A stretch of DNA of 64,000 bases, taken from positions 1 to 64,000 of the forward strand of contig NZ_JAKJSC010000004.1 of NCBI RefSeq assembly GCF_029029525.1, in the 5' to 3' direction. Below the pieces are notes generated by a model. The model worked only from the letters and a program-made list of their open reading frames with translations. It did no database searches and was not told the origin of the DNA. Both the position numbers and the translations under genes were made by a program. Below are positions 8,940-17,011 of this stretch, piece after piece. Source of the DNA: Labilibaculum sp. DW002 (lineage in GTDB: Bacteria; Bacteroidota; Bacteroidia; Bacteroidales; Marinifilaceae). Positions within the stretch are counted from its first letter, which is position 1, and the number at the start of each line of letters is the position of its first letter.

Positions 8940-9256
8940 CTTTCAGACACCTTCGCTCTTTCCCGTATATGTTCTTTCACCCTTATCCTTGTTTCCCTTT
9001 CTTGGGATTCTCTTTTAGCGGATTTTTTCGGATCTATTCCTCATTTGCCTAATCTCGATGTGGAGTACCACTACAATTCCTAATTCTGCATAGGTATATC
9101 ATTTGTGATTAACAATATTCCTCACCTGTTCAATGTACATAATTTATTTTTATTATCTTTACTAGTCAATTGGTGTATTAAACAAAAGAATACGGTTCTC
9201 CAGCTTAGGTTTTATGGGGAAAGTAGTCTTCCTTTTACAATAAAGCGAATAGTAAA
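8940..9256. other. Intergenic region before the T6SS cargo operon
   Basis: No gene is visible in 317 bases. The first 140 bases are markedly pyrimidine-rich on the plus strand, unlike neighbouring spacers. A near-consensus -7 box, TATCTTTA (9154-9161), could start the T6SS operon with a leader of about 85 bases. Confidence 0.5.
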
Positions 9257-9967
9257 ATGAGTATAAAAGGAAAAATGTATGTAGACGATATGGTTTACAA
9301 CATCCGAAGATTAGATTTTGGTTTCGATCAAAAAATAAATACAAATGGAACAGCATCCACGCAGCCATTGGGTGGTTTGTTTAATATAGAAGTAGAAAGT
9401 CCTAAAAGTACACACTTGTATGCCTGGGGAGCCAGTAATTTTGATATGAAATATATCAAATTGGAATTTTCTCCCGTTACACTTGCCTCCAAAAGCCGAA
9501 CCATAGAGTTGTACGATACACTTTGCATTCGCCATCACGATTACTTTCATCACGATAGCAAAGATCCCATGATCAGTGTTCTTCAGCTCTCACCAGCCAT
9601 CATCGTTCAAGATGGTCAAACCCTTGTCGAAAAAAACTGGAAAGTAACTGATTTAAGCATGCAGGATGTGGAGCCTACGGCTGCTCCTGTTGCTAGTGAG
9701 GAACAAGAATTTACTGACGTTTACTTGTTAGATTCCGGAGGAAGTAAAATTGAAGATTTAGATAGAGTACAGGATGTAACTTTAGTTATAAAAACCACAG
9801 GATTAATAGGTAAAACGATTAATACTATAGACCTACACAACGAAGAGTATGATTTCTTATATCAAGGGAAAAGGTTGATAGATGATAAACTGAAAAATTA
9901 TATCATTAATAGTAATGAGGATAAATTAGCTTTAACAGTAATTGAACAAGACCAACCCAACGCGTAA
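9257..9967 (+). CDS. T6SS tube protein TssD (Hcp-like) with C-terminal extension
   Basis: Residues 1 to about 132 match the Bacteroidota TssD (Hcp) family: start 'MSIKGKMYVDD', then 'GGLFNIEVES', 'KYIKLEFSPVTLASKSRTIE', 'YDTLCIRHHDYFHHD' and the final beta-strand 'VLQLSPAIIVQDG' ending at 'EKNWKV'. Plain TssD ends about there. This one continues through an Ala/Pro/Glu linker (about 140-152) into an 80-residue beta-rich domain ('DVTLVIKTTGLIGKT' ... 'KNYIINSNEDKLALTVI'). Hcp proteins form hexameric rings in the T6SS tube and can carry effectors fused or bound. The next gene begins 3 bases later, so this is likely the carrier of that cargo. TssD identity is strong; the role of the extension is inferred. 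Confidence 0.85.
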   Translation: MSIKGKMYVDDMVYNIRRLDFGFDQKINTNGTASTQPLGGLFNIEVESPKSTHLYAWGASNFDMKYIKLEFSPVTLASKSRTIELYDTLCIRHHDYFHHDSKDPMISVLQLSPAIIVQDGQTLVEKNWKVTDLSMQDVEPTAAPVASEEQEFTDVYLLDSGGSKIEDLDRVQDVTLVIKTTGLIGKTINTIDLHNEEYDFLYQGKRLIDDKLKNYIINSNEDKLALTVIEQDQPNA

Positions 9968-9970
9968 GAA

Positions 9971-12025
9971 ATGGCACATATAGAACTCGAAATAGAAGGG
10001 CAAACCCAAAAATATGAATACGAAGAAAGTATTCAAGGAGAAGTGGTATACGATATTAATACAAATGAAGTTGGGATCATAAGGGAAGATCAACGAAGTA
10101 CTTTTAAACAAGAGGTTGATTGGATGGATGCATTTGCTCCTTACATGGCTTCTTTTCAGAAGAAAGAAGAGGATGAAGCAAAAGAAGTAGATCGCGTATA
10201 TTTAGCATTAGCAACTTTGATTATTTATGATGAGTTTATTAATGCTTCTGACGATGCTACCTCCGCAGATATAATTGATCATTTAGATGCCAAAATAAAT
10301 GAAAAGAAAGATGAGCTTAAAGCCGATGGGCCAATAAATACTAGTGCAGTTAATATTAGTGATAAGGTGCATTCTGAAATCTTATGGGCGGAAGGCAAAC
10401 GAATGGTTCGGGTACGATCTGAAAAGATAAAAAATCATAACCGCTGGTTTGGGAAAAAGCAAGTTCAACAACAAATTAAAGCTGGTAATAAAAGTGAAAA
10501 TAAAAAAAATGCAAGTACTGCAAAATCTGCAGAAATTAAAATACTCGAGAAAAAATTCTGGAGCAAAGATGGCGCTATTAATGAAAAGTTTGAAGCAATA
10601 AACAAAGATTTGCATAAGGATTTCTTTGAAGATAATAATAAAATAAATTCTTCCGTTGATGCAAAATTGTTGAGGTATACTACCGAGGCAGCAGCTGATG
10701 CAAAGCTAGATTGGACAGATAAAAAAGAATTAAAAGCTACCGCTAAAGCCAGTGGATCTTTTAGTGTCGCAGAAGCTACTGGTGATTTTTCTGTGTCTTT
10801 ACCTAATCAATATGGTTTTGGATTAATGCAGTATTGTAAAAGTATTGCTCCTAATTCTATTGATGATGATTATACTGAAATATTTTTAAAAATAATTCTA
10901 GGTATAGAAGGTTCAGCTTTTGTTGGTATTTGTGCTTCTGTTTCTGCTGAAATGGGTTTGTCAGTAACTGAGGGTAAGGAAAATGCCTCAGCACAAGCTG
11001 GTCTGGATATATTTGCTGGTGCTAAAGCCCAAGCTAAGGCTGCATTCGAAATTAACATGATGTTTGTTGAAGATTATGTGATGGATGCAATGCGTGACCG
11101 ATTGAAAACGGTTGGTGAGCGAGGTGAAAAAGTAGTGTCTGGTAAAGAAATAGAAGCTGAAAAGTTATCCAAATGGGAAAAATTAGGCAGTGCTGAAATC
11201 GGTGGTTTTTTAGCCGCTGGAGCTGGTATTAGTGGTGTTTTTGCAGTAGGATACTTTGAAGGAAAATTAAGATATCAAGCCAAAATTGCCTTAGTTGTTA
11301 AAGTTGGTGCGGGTACATTCATGAAAGGATTTGTAGATGCTAAATTGGTAGGTAAATTTATTCTTACCGTAGCACATGGTCTTAACTGGAAGAATATCTC
11401 AGATGCTTTAGATAAGCAAACCCAACTACTATACCATACCATTATGAACAACTGTTTTTATTTGCAAAGAACGGTTGCAGAGGTGTATGGAGAACTGGAA
11501 GAAAAGTTTAAGGAGATCATGGACACGATTCATGACTTGCGAGATTTACCAGAAAAAGGTCTTGAGCAATTTAAGATTGTAGATGATAATTGGGATGAAA
11601 ATGTACCTGGGTATTCTAGTTTTAAGCAGTATAATTTGGCTTTTTTAGTTTTGAAGAGTACTTATTATTCTTTAAAGCAAAGAAATGAGAATTTATCAGA
11701 AAAAGAGGCTGCAATAGCTTTGGTAGAAAAAGCACAACAAAATAAAATTAGTTGGAATTATGCCACCTGGCAAATGAAAATAGATCTTATTTACGACATG
11801 CGCCATGATGGTTCGGGCATTTTGGGTGGATTATCGGAAGAAGATAAGGAAGATGCGGTAATTGCCGTATTGGAGAGTAGTAGGAATAAGGAAGAATTTA
11901 AGAAAATACTTAAGGGGCTTGTAGATCCAAAAAACGAAGATAGAGAACCTCTTCTGATTGATGATTTGGTCGATTTTTCTCAACAAGATAGATTGAATTA
12001 CTTAAGAAATGTAAAATTTAGATAA
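9971..12025 (+). CDS. Putative T6SS effector, possibly pore-forming (weakly VasX-like)
   Basis: This 684-aa protein has no signal peptide and no family I recognise with certainty. A charged, helical N-terminal third (residues 1-245) includes a Lys/Asn-rich stretch at about 145-185. The middle (about 255-470) is rich in Ala, Gly and Ser and alternates with weakly amphipathic segments: 'GIEGSAFVGICASVSAEM', 'AGLDIFAGAKAQAKAAFEI', 'GGFLAAGAGISGVFAVGYF'. The C-terminus (about 480-684) is helical and charged. Ala/Gly-rich 'FAGAKA'-type segments recall T6SS pore-formers of the VasX/BTH_I2691 group. It lies directly behind an extended TssD and directly before two envelope proteins, which is typical of a carrier-effector-immunity cassette. 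The effector call rests mainly on context. Confidence 0.55.
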   Translation: MAHIELEIEGQTQKYEYEESIQGEVVYDINTNEVGIIREDQRSTFKQEVDWMDAFAPYMASFQKKEEDEAKEVDRVYLALATLIIYDEFINASDDATSADIIDHLDAKINEKKDELKADGPINTSAVNISDKVHSEILWAEGKRMVRVRSEKIKNHNRWFGKKQVQQQIKAGNKSENKKNASTAKSAEIKILEKKFWSKDGAINEKFEAINKDLHKDFFEDNNKINSSVDAKLLRYTTEAAADAKLDWTDKKELKATAKASGSFSVAEATGDFSVSLPNQYGFGLMQYCKSIAPNSIDDDYTEIFLKIILGIEGSAFVGICASVSAEMGLSVTEGKENASAQAGLDIFAGAKAQAKAAFEINMMFVEDYVMDAMRDRLKTVGERGEKVVSGKEIEAEKLSKWEKLGSAEIGGFLAAGAGISGVFAVGYFEGKLRYQAKIALVVKVGAGTFMKGFVDAKLVGKFILTVAHGLNWKNISDALDKQTQLLYHTIMNNCFYLQRTVAEVYGELEEKFKEIMDTIHDLRDLPEKGLEQFKIVDDNWDENVPGYSSFKQYNLAFLVLKSTYYSLKQRNENLSEKEAAIALVEKAQQNKISWNYATWQMKIDLIYDMRHDGSGILGGLSEEDKEDAVIAVLESSRNKEEFKKILKGLVDPKNEDREPLLIDDLVDFSQQDRLNYLRNVKFR

Positions 12026-12027
12026 TT

Positions 12028-12801
12028 ATGAAATATATTAACATAGTACTATTACTCTTACTAATAAGTTGCCAACCGAAAACTAACTATGAAAAACAAC
12101 TAAAAATTTACGATTCTTTTTCAGTAAGAGAGTTGTCAAGTTCTATGTGGGATTATTCAAATGAACCATGGATAAATTACAGGAGTTATGATAAGCTTGT
12201 TGAGTTGTATAAAAGAGGTGCCAATATTGAATATATAGATTCAAGTAAAACGACCTACACAACTCCATTCCTTAACGCATCAGGAACCATAAAATGTTTA
12301 CGAGAGAAAGATCAGCGTCGCTCAGGAGAAATTGACTCCATGGAACTTGAAGCAGTAAAAATTGTGAAATACTTGGCCAAAAATGGAGCAAACATTCATG
12401 CTAGGACCTCCGGGAATAATTTAAATGCATTGCATTTAGCAGCAAATGGCGGTCGAGAGAAAATGATTCCTGTTTTGGTCAATTTAGGATTGGATATCAA
12501 CTCCAGAAATGGTGATCTAGATTATGGAGGAACGGTACTGTGGCATGCCATCAACGCGGGCGATTTAGCAACTGTAAAAGCCGTAGTGGAAGCAGGAGCA
12601 GATATAGACTTATGCCTTTTAGATGGTAATAGTCCACTAGATTGGGCGATGGCCTATGCCAATCCGAAAGCCAAAGAAGCACTTTGGTTGGTTCCCTATC
12701 GCGACCAACAAGCCATTGCCGAATATCTGCAATCTATTGGTGCTAAACATGGCAAAAATCAGTTTAAAGGCATGTTGTATTTCGATGAAAGTAAGGAGTA
12801 A
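12028..12801 (+). CDS. Ankyrin-repeat lipoprotein, candidate immunity or accessory protein
   Basis: The 257-aa protein has a lipoprotein signal peptide ('LLLLLISC', Cys15) and would face the periplasm. From about residue 50 it contains ankyrin repeats: 'LVELYKRGANIEY', 'YLAKNGANIHARTSGNNLNA', 'LHLAANGGREKMIPVLVNLG', 'LWHAINAGDLATVKAVVEAG' and 'SPLDWAMAYANPKAKE'. Ankyrin arrays bind proteins. The gene starts 2 bases after the putative effector, so translation is probably coupled. A periplasmic binder behind a secreted toxin is a common form of immunity protein; that function is inferred. It could also be a chaperone or unrelated. Confidence 0.75.
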   Translation: MKYINIVLLLLLISCQPKTNYEKQLKIYDSFSVRELSSSMWDYSNEPWINYRSYDKLVELYKRGANIEYIDSSKTTYTTPFLNASGTIKCLREKDQRRSGEIDSMELEAVKIVKYLAKNGANIHARTSGNNLNALHLAANGGREKMIPVLVNLGLDINSRNGDLDYGGTVLWHAINAGDLATVKAVVEAGADIDLCLLDGNSPLDWAMAYANPKAKEALWLVPYRDQQAIAEYLQSIGAKHGKNQFKGMLYFDESKE

Positions 12802-12820
12802 TTGCTAATTATAAATAACT

Positions 12821-13273
12821 ATGTCTAAGAATCTGAGAGTGTTTTTATTGGTCTTTGGAGGAGTATCTATTTTATTATTAGGATTGTCATTATATGTGGT
12901 GTTGAGTACACGTAGCTTTTTAAATAGTGCTGAAAAAACCAGAGGTAAAGTAGTTGACTTCATAGAATCTGTGGATACAGAAGGAGATGTTACCTATGCA
13001 CCAATAGTTGTTTACAAAACGGTAACTGGCGAGCAAATGATATATGCAAGTTCGCAATATTCATATCCTGCGGCTTATGAAGAGAATGAATTGGTTGATG
13101 TATATTATGATCGGACAAAACCCAATAGTGAACGATTATCGGGTATTTTTTCATTATGGGGTGGAGCTATAATAACGGGAATTTTAGGACTCATTTTTGG
13201 GGTTGCACCCTTGCTTATTTATCGAAGTATCCGTAAAGAACGTAAACGAAAGGAATTGATAAGTTCTAAGTAA
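12821..13273 (+). CDS. DUF3592-type two-helix membrane protein, candidate immunity protein
   Basis: The 150-aa protein has a transmembrane helix at about residues 6-29, an 80-residue extracytoplasmic beta domain and a second helix at about 108-133, with a basic cytoplasmic tail. The domain pattern ('TRGKVVDFIESVDTEGDVTY' ... 'VYYDRTKPNSERL') fits DUF3592. It lies 19 bases after the ankyrin lipoprotein and is the last gene before a terminator, so it belongs to the T6SS cargo operon. Immunity to membrane-inserting toxins is usually given by small inner-membrane proteins. With a pore-forming effector upstream, this is a reasonable immunity candidate, but this is inference only. Confidence 0.75.
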   Translation: MSKNLRVFLLVFGGVSILLLGLSLYVVLSTRSFLNSAEKTRGKVVDFIESVDTEGDVTYAPIVVYKTVTGEQMIYASSQYSYPAAYEENELVDVYYDRTKPNSERLSGIFSLWGGAIITGILGLIFGVAPLLIYRSIRKERKRKELISSK

Positions 13274-13349
13274 AGCAAAGTTGTTCTTGATTAGAAAAGA
13301 GTAGGTAAGAAGTTTGATCTTAGTTAAGAATACAACATTTTTTAGTATA

Positions 13350-13376
13350 GAAAAGACGCCCCAAAAGGCGTCTTTA
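13350..13376. terminator. Terminator between T6SS operon and M43 peptidase gene
   Basis: A 9-bp stem (AAAGACGCC 13352-13360 with 13367-13375) with a 6-base loop lies between convergent genes. T runs on both sides are short, so it may work mainly for the minus strand. Confidence 0.7.
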
Positions 13377-13403
13377 ATGAATTTTAATATGGTAATTAAT
13401 TGA

Positions 13404-14471
13404 TTAGTTTACAAAGCTTTCTCTTGGTCCACCAGTTGCAAAGATAGTTCTCATTCTATCATTTTGTCCGTTTGTAAACATATACATGCAATTGTCATTT
13501 ACATAGTCCATATAGTTCATGGTCATGTCATTAGATCTACAGTGTACAGTTGGGTAAGAAGGACATCCATAATTAGGCTGATCTGAACTTGGGGTATCTG
13601 TAACAAAGTCATCTTGTTTACATCTGCCATCTCCCCAGATATGACGTAGGTTCAACCAGTGACCTACTTCATGAGTTGCTGTTCTTCCGTGACCATACTC
13701 GCCACCTCTTGCGTTTTCACCAAAGAAATCGCTACCGATAACAACACCGTCAGTCGCTAATTCGCCACCAGGAAATTGTGCATAACCTAAGATACCACCA
13801 CCAATTTCACAGATCCAGAAATTTAATTTGTGAGCAGGATCCGTAGCATCTATACCACCTTGATTAGAATGCTTCATTGCATCATTTGTACCCCATGAAG
13901 ACTTCGATGAAGCCTTTCTGTTTACAGTTTCCAAAACAAATGTAATATCAACATTAGCTATGTCATTATTAAACTCGTTAGGTACTCCACCTGCATTAGG
14001 GTTTAAGTCATTATAGTCCTCATTTAATATATCAATCTGAGAATTGATATGAGCTTGAGTAACAGGATGATTTGCATCTTCCAAAATATTTATAACAACT
14101 GGAATAGTTATACTACCTTGATATGGTGTTGGAGCTGGAGTACCTCCGCCACCTGGCTTGCCTTTTGATGTTGCATTAGAACTTTTAGCGGCAATTAGTT
14201 TTCTAGTGTGTTTTTCGATGTTATACATACGATTTTCCAAACTAGGATTTTCTTTTAATTGTCGGTTTAAAACTTTCATACTACCACACTGAGGACCATG
14301 TACGTGTCCTGGGCGTTCTGATTTTACAGTGTTTTCTTCACTTGTGTAAACATAGAAATCACTCATGTCTACAGCTATTTCTTGTTGGTCGGGTTTAACT
14401 TCATTAGCATTATTTTGGCATGATCCTAGGATTAAAGCCAAACTTGCTACTGAAAGCAGAATTCTTTTCAT
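13404..14471 (-). CDS. M43-family (pappalysin-like) zinc metallopeptidase lipoprotein
   Basis: The 355-aa protein has a lipoprotein signal peptide (lipobox 'ILGSC', Cys18). The propeptide-like N-terminal region (20-110) contains a metal-ligand-like 'GHVHGPQC' and a Gly/Pro linker. The catalytic domain has the extended zinc motif HEVGHWLNLRH (His267, Glu268, His271, His277) and a downstream Met-turn in 'MTMNYMDYVNDNCMYMF'. Conserved Cys residues (284, 303, 311, 328) suggest disulfides, as in cytophagalysin/pappalysin relatives. It probably acts on extracellular proteins. It is transcribed alone, and no T9SS sorting domain is present, unlike many relatives. Confidence 0.9.
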   Translation of the reverse strand: MKRILLSVASLALILGSCQNNANEVKPDQQEIAVDMSDFYVYTSEENTVKSERPGHVHGPQCGSMKVLNRQLKENPSLENRMYNIEKHTRKLIAAKSSNATSKGKPGGGGTPAPTPYQGSITIPVVINILEDANHPVTQAHINSQIDILNEDYNDLNPNAGGVPNEFNNDIANVDITFVLETVNRKASSKSSWGTNDAMKHSNQGGIDATDPAHKLNFWICEIGGGILGYAQFPGGELATDGVVIGSDFFGENARGGEYGHGRTATHEVGHWLNLRHIWGDGRCKQDDFVTDTPSSDQPNYGCPSYPTVHCRSNDMTMNYMDYVNDNCMYMFTNGQNDRMRTIFATGGPRESFVN

Positions 14472-14828
14472 AAAAATTTAGTTTTCTTAGTTAGTAATGT
14501 GGTTAGTGATATTAAAATTCAACTTAATTTAAAAATAAGAATTCACATAAAAAAATTAAGCGTCAGTAATTCAGTGATTAATGTAAGTTTTTTGAATGTT
14601 AATGATGTTGAAGTGCAATAGCTATAAGGTGTTTAGAATCATTCTTTAAAGTGAAAAATGATTATAAATAATAAAAGAAAAACAGAAGTATTAAAGGCAT
14701 CTTAATCTATTTAACTTGATGAATGAATGATTTTTTTTGGAATGGAATGATAAAAAATAGCATAAAAAAACCTTCGGCTTTAAGCGAAGGTTTACTTTAT
14801 ATTGTGTTCGTAAAATGGAAGAGCTAAC
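14472..14828. other. AT-rich intergenic region upstream of the M43 peptidase gene
   Basis: There is no gene in 357 bases. It should contain the M43 promoter on the minus strand, but no clear -7 box could be assigned. Its right end holds the murB terminator. Confidence 0.5.
14764..14793 (-). terminator. Terminator of murB
   Basis: On the minus strand, AAACCTTCG (14785-14793) pairs with CGAAGGTTT (14768-14776) around an 8-base loop and is followed by a run of T. It lies about 35 bases after the murB stop. Confidence 0.88.
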
Positions 14829-15842
14829 TTATATCGCATTAACCTCCATCTCCAACTTCACACCAAACTTGTAAAGAACCGATTTTCGGATATCGTTAGC
14901 GAGTTGCAGTATTTCATGACCTTTTGCATTGCCAAGGTTGACAATAACCAAAGCCTGATCTTTGTGGACACCAGCATCACCAATTTGCTTTCCTTTCCAT
15001 CCACATTGTTCAATTAGCCAACCTGCTGCCAATTTGCTTTCCATTTCGTTTACCTCATACAAAGGCATATTTTCATGTTTGGCTTTTAGTTTATCGGCTT
15101 GGGCTTTATCTACAATCGGGTTTTTAAAGAAGCTACCAGCATTTCCCAAAACTTCAGGATCGGGTAATTTGCTTTTTCTTATTTTGATAATTACTTCGCG
15201 AATATTTTTCAGGTTGATTTCGCCGTAAGCTTCAAGCTCCTTATCAATAGAGCCGTAATGTACCTTGTAATTGTGTTGCTTGCTTAGTTTAAAGGTAACG
15301 TGGGTGATAATAAATTGATTCTTGTATTCTTTTTTAAACACCGAGTTTCGGTAAGAAAACTCGCAATGCATGTTACTGAATACAACAGAATTTTTGCTTT
15401 CTATTGAAATAGCATCTACGCTATGTATTACTTCCTGTACTTCAACTCCGTACGCTCCAATATTTTGAATAGGAGCAGCTCCTACAACACCTGGAATCAA
15501 AGAAAGATTTTCAATTCCAGAGTAATTGTTTTCAACTGCCCATGCTACAAATTCATCCCAATCTTCGTTAGCACCAACTTGAACAAGAACAGATTCTTCA
15601 TCTTCTTCAATAATTTTAATGCCTTTTATTTTCGGATGAATAACGAGTCCATTAAAATCTTCGATGAAAAGTAAGTTGCTACCTCCGCCTAAAAGCAGAT
15701 ATTGAATGTTAATGATATCGTTCTTGCTAAGAAAATCGTTAATTTCCTCTACCGTATCAAATTCGAAAAAGTATTTGGCATTTGCTTCAATACCAAAAGT
15801 ATTATAGTTTTTTAAAGAGTAGTTTTTACGAAGTACAGCCAT
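14829..15842 (-). CDS. murB: UDP-N-acetylenolpyruvoylglucosamine reductase MurB
   Basis: The 337-aa cytoplasmic flavoenzyme reduces UDP-GlcNAc-enolpyruvate to UDP-MurNAc with NADPH, the second committed step of peptidoglycan synthesis. FAD-binding segments 'LLLGGGSNLLF' (49-59) and 'LIPGVVGAAPIQNIGAYG' (115-132) are intact. The proton-donor Ser237 is in 'LGNAGSFFKNP', and the C-terminal 'LEMEV' supplies the catalytic Glu. Length and the 'YGSID' insertion fit the E. coli-like type I enzyme. The threonine aldolase gene is 30 bases upstream on the same strand, so the two may be co-transcribed. Confidence 0.96.
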   Translation of the reverse strand: MAVLRKNYSLKNYNTFGIEANAKYFFEFDTVEEINDFLSKNDIINIQYLLLGGGSNLLFIEDFNGLVIHPKIKGIKIIEEDEESVLVQVGANEDWDEFVAWAVENNYSGIENLSLIPGVVGAAPIQNIGAYGVEVQEVIHSVDAISIESKNSVVFSNMHCEFSYRNSVFKKEYKNQFIITHVTFKLSKQHNYKVHYGSIDKELEAYGEINLKNIREVIIKIRKSKLPDPEVLGNAGSFFKNPIVDKAQADKLKAKHENMPLYEVNEMESKLAAGWLIEQCGWKGKQIGDAGVHKDQALVIVNLGNAKGHEILQLANDIRKSVLYKFGVKLEMEVNAI

Positions 15843-15872
15843 ATTCAGTTATCAGTAAACAGTTATCAGTAA

Positions 15873-16907
15873 TTAGTTTTTTGAAAGTTCTTTTTTCAAT
15901 AAGGCTACAAATCCATTAATATCTTCTTCTGTAGTATCAAAAGAGCATAACCAGCGAACTTCACCAGCATGTTCATCCCAAACCCAGAAAAAGTATTCTT
16001 CTTGTAATTTCTCAATTTTATCTTTTGGGATTAATGCCCAAATACCATTAGTTTGAACCTTTTGAGTGATTTTAACTTTGTCAATTTTCAAAACCTCTGA
16101 TTCTAAAAGTTTTGCCATTTTATTAGCATGGCGAGCTGTTTTTAACCACAAGTCATTGGTTAGCATTGCATCGAATTGTGCACCTATATATCTCATTTTA
16201 GAGCACAGTTGCATGCTTTGTTTGCGAACATATTTTGCTTCTGTAGAAAGTTCTGGATTAAAGAAAATTACTGCTTCACCTAGCATCATTCCGTTTTTGG
16301 TACCTCCAAAACTAAGAACATCGATACCTGCTTTAGTGGTAAATTCTGCAACATCAACATCTAAACTAACTAAGGCATTAGCAAGACGAGCACCATCCAT
16401 ATGAACATACATATTGTTGGCATGTGCTAAATCACAAATTGCTTTTACTTCTTCTGGTGTATAAACGGTTCCCAATTCAGTGCATTGAGTAATCGAAATC
16501 ATTTTTGGCTGTGAATGATGCTCAAAACCAAATCCGTGTAAATGAGGTTGAATTAATTCAGGCGTAATTTTACCGTCAGGGCAATCAATTGGAATCACCT
16601 TGCATCCTGTAAATTTATCTGGAGCACCGCATTCGTCAACTTGAATATGAGCTGTTGCAGGACAAATAATAGAGTGGTAAGACTGCGTTAGCGTTGAAAG
16701 GCTAATTACGTTGGCACCAGTACCATTAAAGGCGAAATAGACATCAATATTTTCTCCGAAAAGGCTTTTGAACTTTTCGATGGCGGATGCAGTATAAGCA
16801 TCACCTCCGTATGCTATAACATGACCATTGTTTGCATTTTGAATGGCTTCCATAACTTCCGGCAGTATGCCTGAGAAATTATCGCTGGCAAATCCTCTTT
16901 TATTCAT
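15873..16907 (-). CDS. Low-specificity L-threonine aldolase
   Basis: The 344-aa PLP enzyme belongs to the beta-eliminating lyase/threonine aldolase fold. It should split L-threonine or L-allo-threonine into glycine and acetaldehyde. Family hallmarks are the start 'RGFASDNFSGILPEVMEAI', the cofactor-binding 'VYFAFNGTGANV', 'YVHMDGARLANAL' and the Schiff-base Lys204 in 'LSFGGTKNGMMLGEA'. It lies just upstream of murB in the same direction, with no terminator between them. The promoter region (16908-17010) has only a weak -7 candidate. Confidence 0.9.
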   Translation of the reverse strand: MNKRGFASDNFSGILPEVMEAIQNANNGHVIAYGGDAYTASAIEKFKSLFGENIDVYFAFNGTGANVISLSTLTQSYHSIICPATAHIQVDECGAPDKFTGCKVIPIDCPDGKITPELIQPHLHGFGFEHHSQPKMISITQCTELGTVYTPEEVKAICDLAHANNMYVHMDGARLANALVSLDVDVAEFTTKAGIDVLSFGGTKNGMMLGEAVIFFNPELSTEAKYVRKQSMQLCSKMRYIGAQFDAMLTNDLWLKTARHANKMAKLLESEVLKIDKVKITQKVQTNGIWALIPKDKIEKLQEEYFFWVWDEHAGEVRWLCSFDTTEEDINGFVALLKKELSKN

Positions 16908-17011
16908 TTTCGATGTGTTTTTATTGAAGCTTTAAAAGTATACTTTCTTAGCCAATATTTTTGTACAATAGCTAGGAAAATCCTACATCGAGAGGATTAT
17001 TTAAATTTGAT

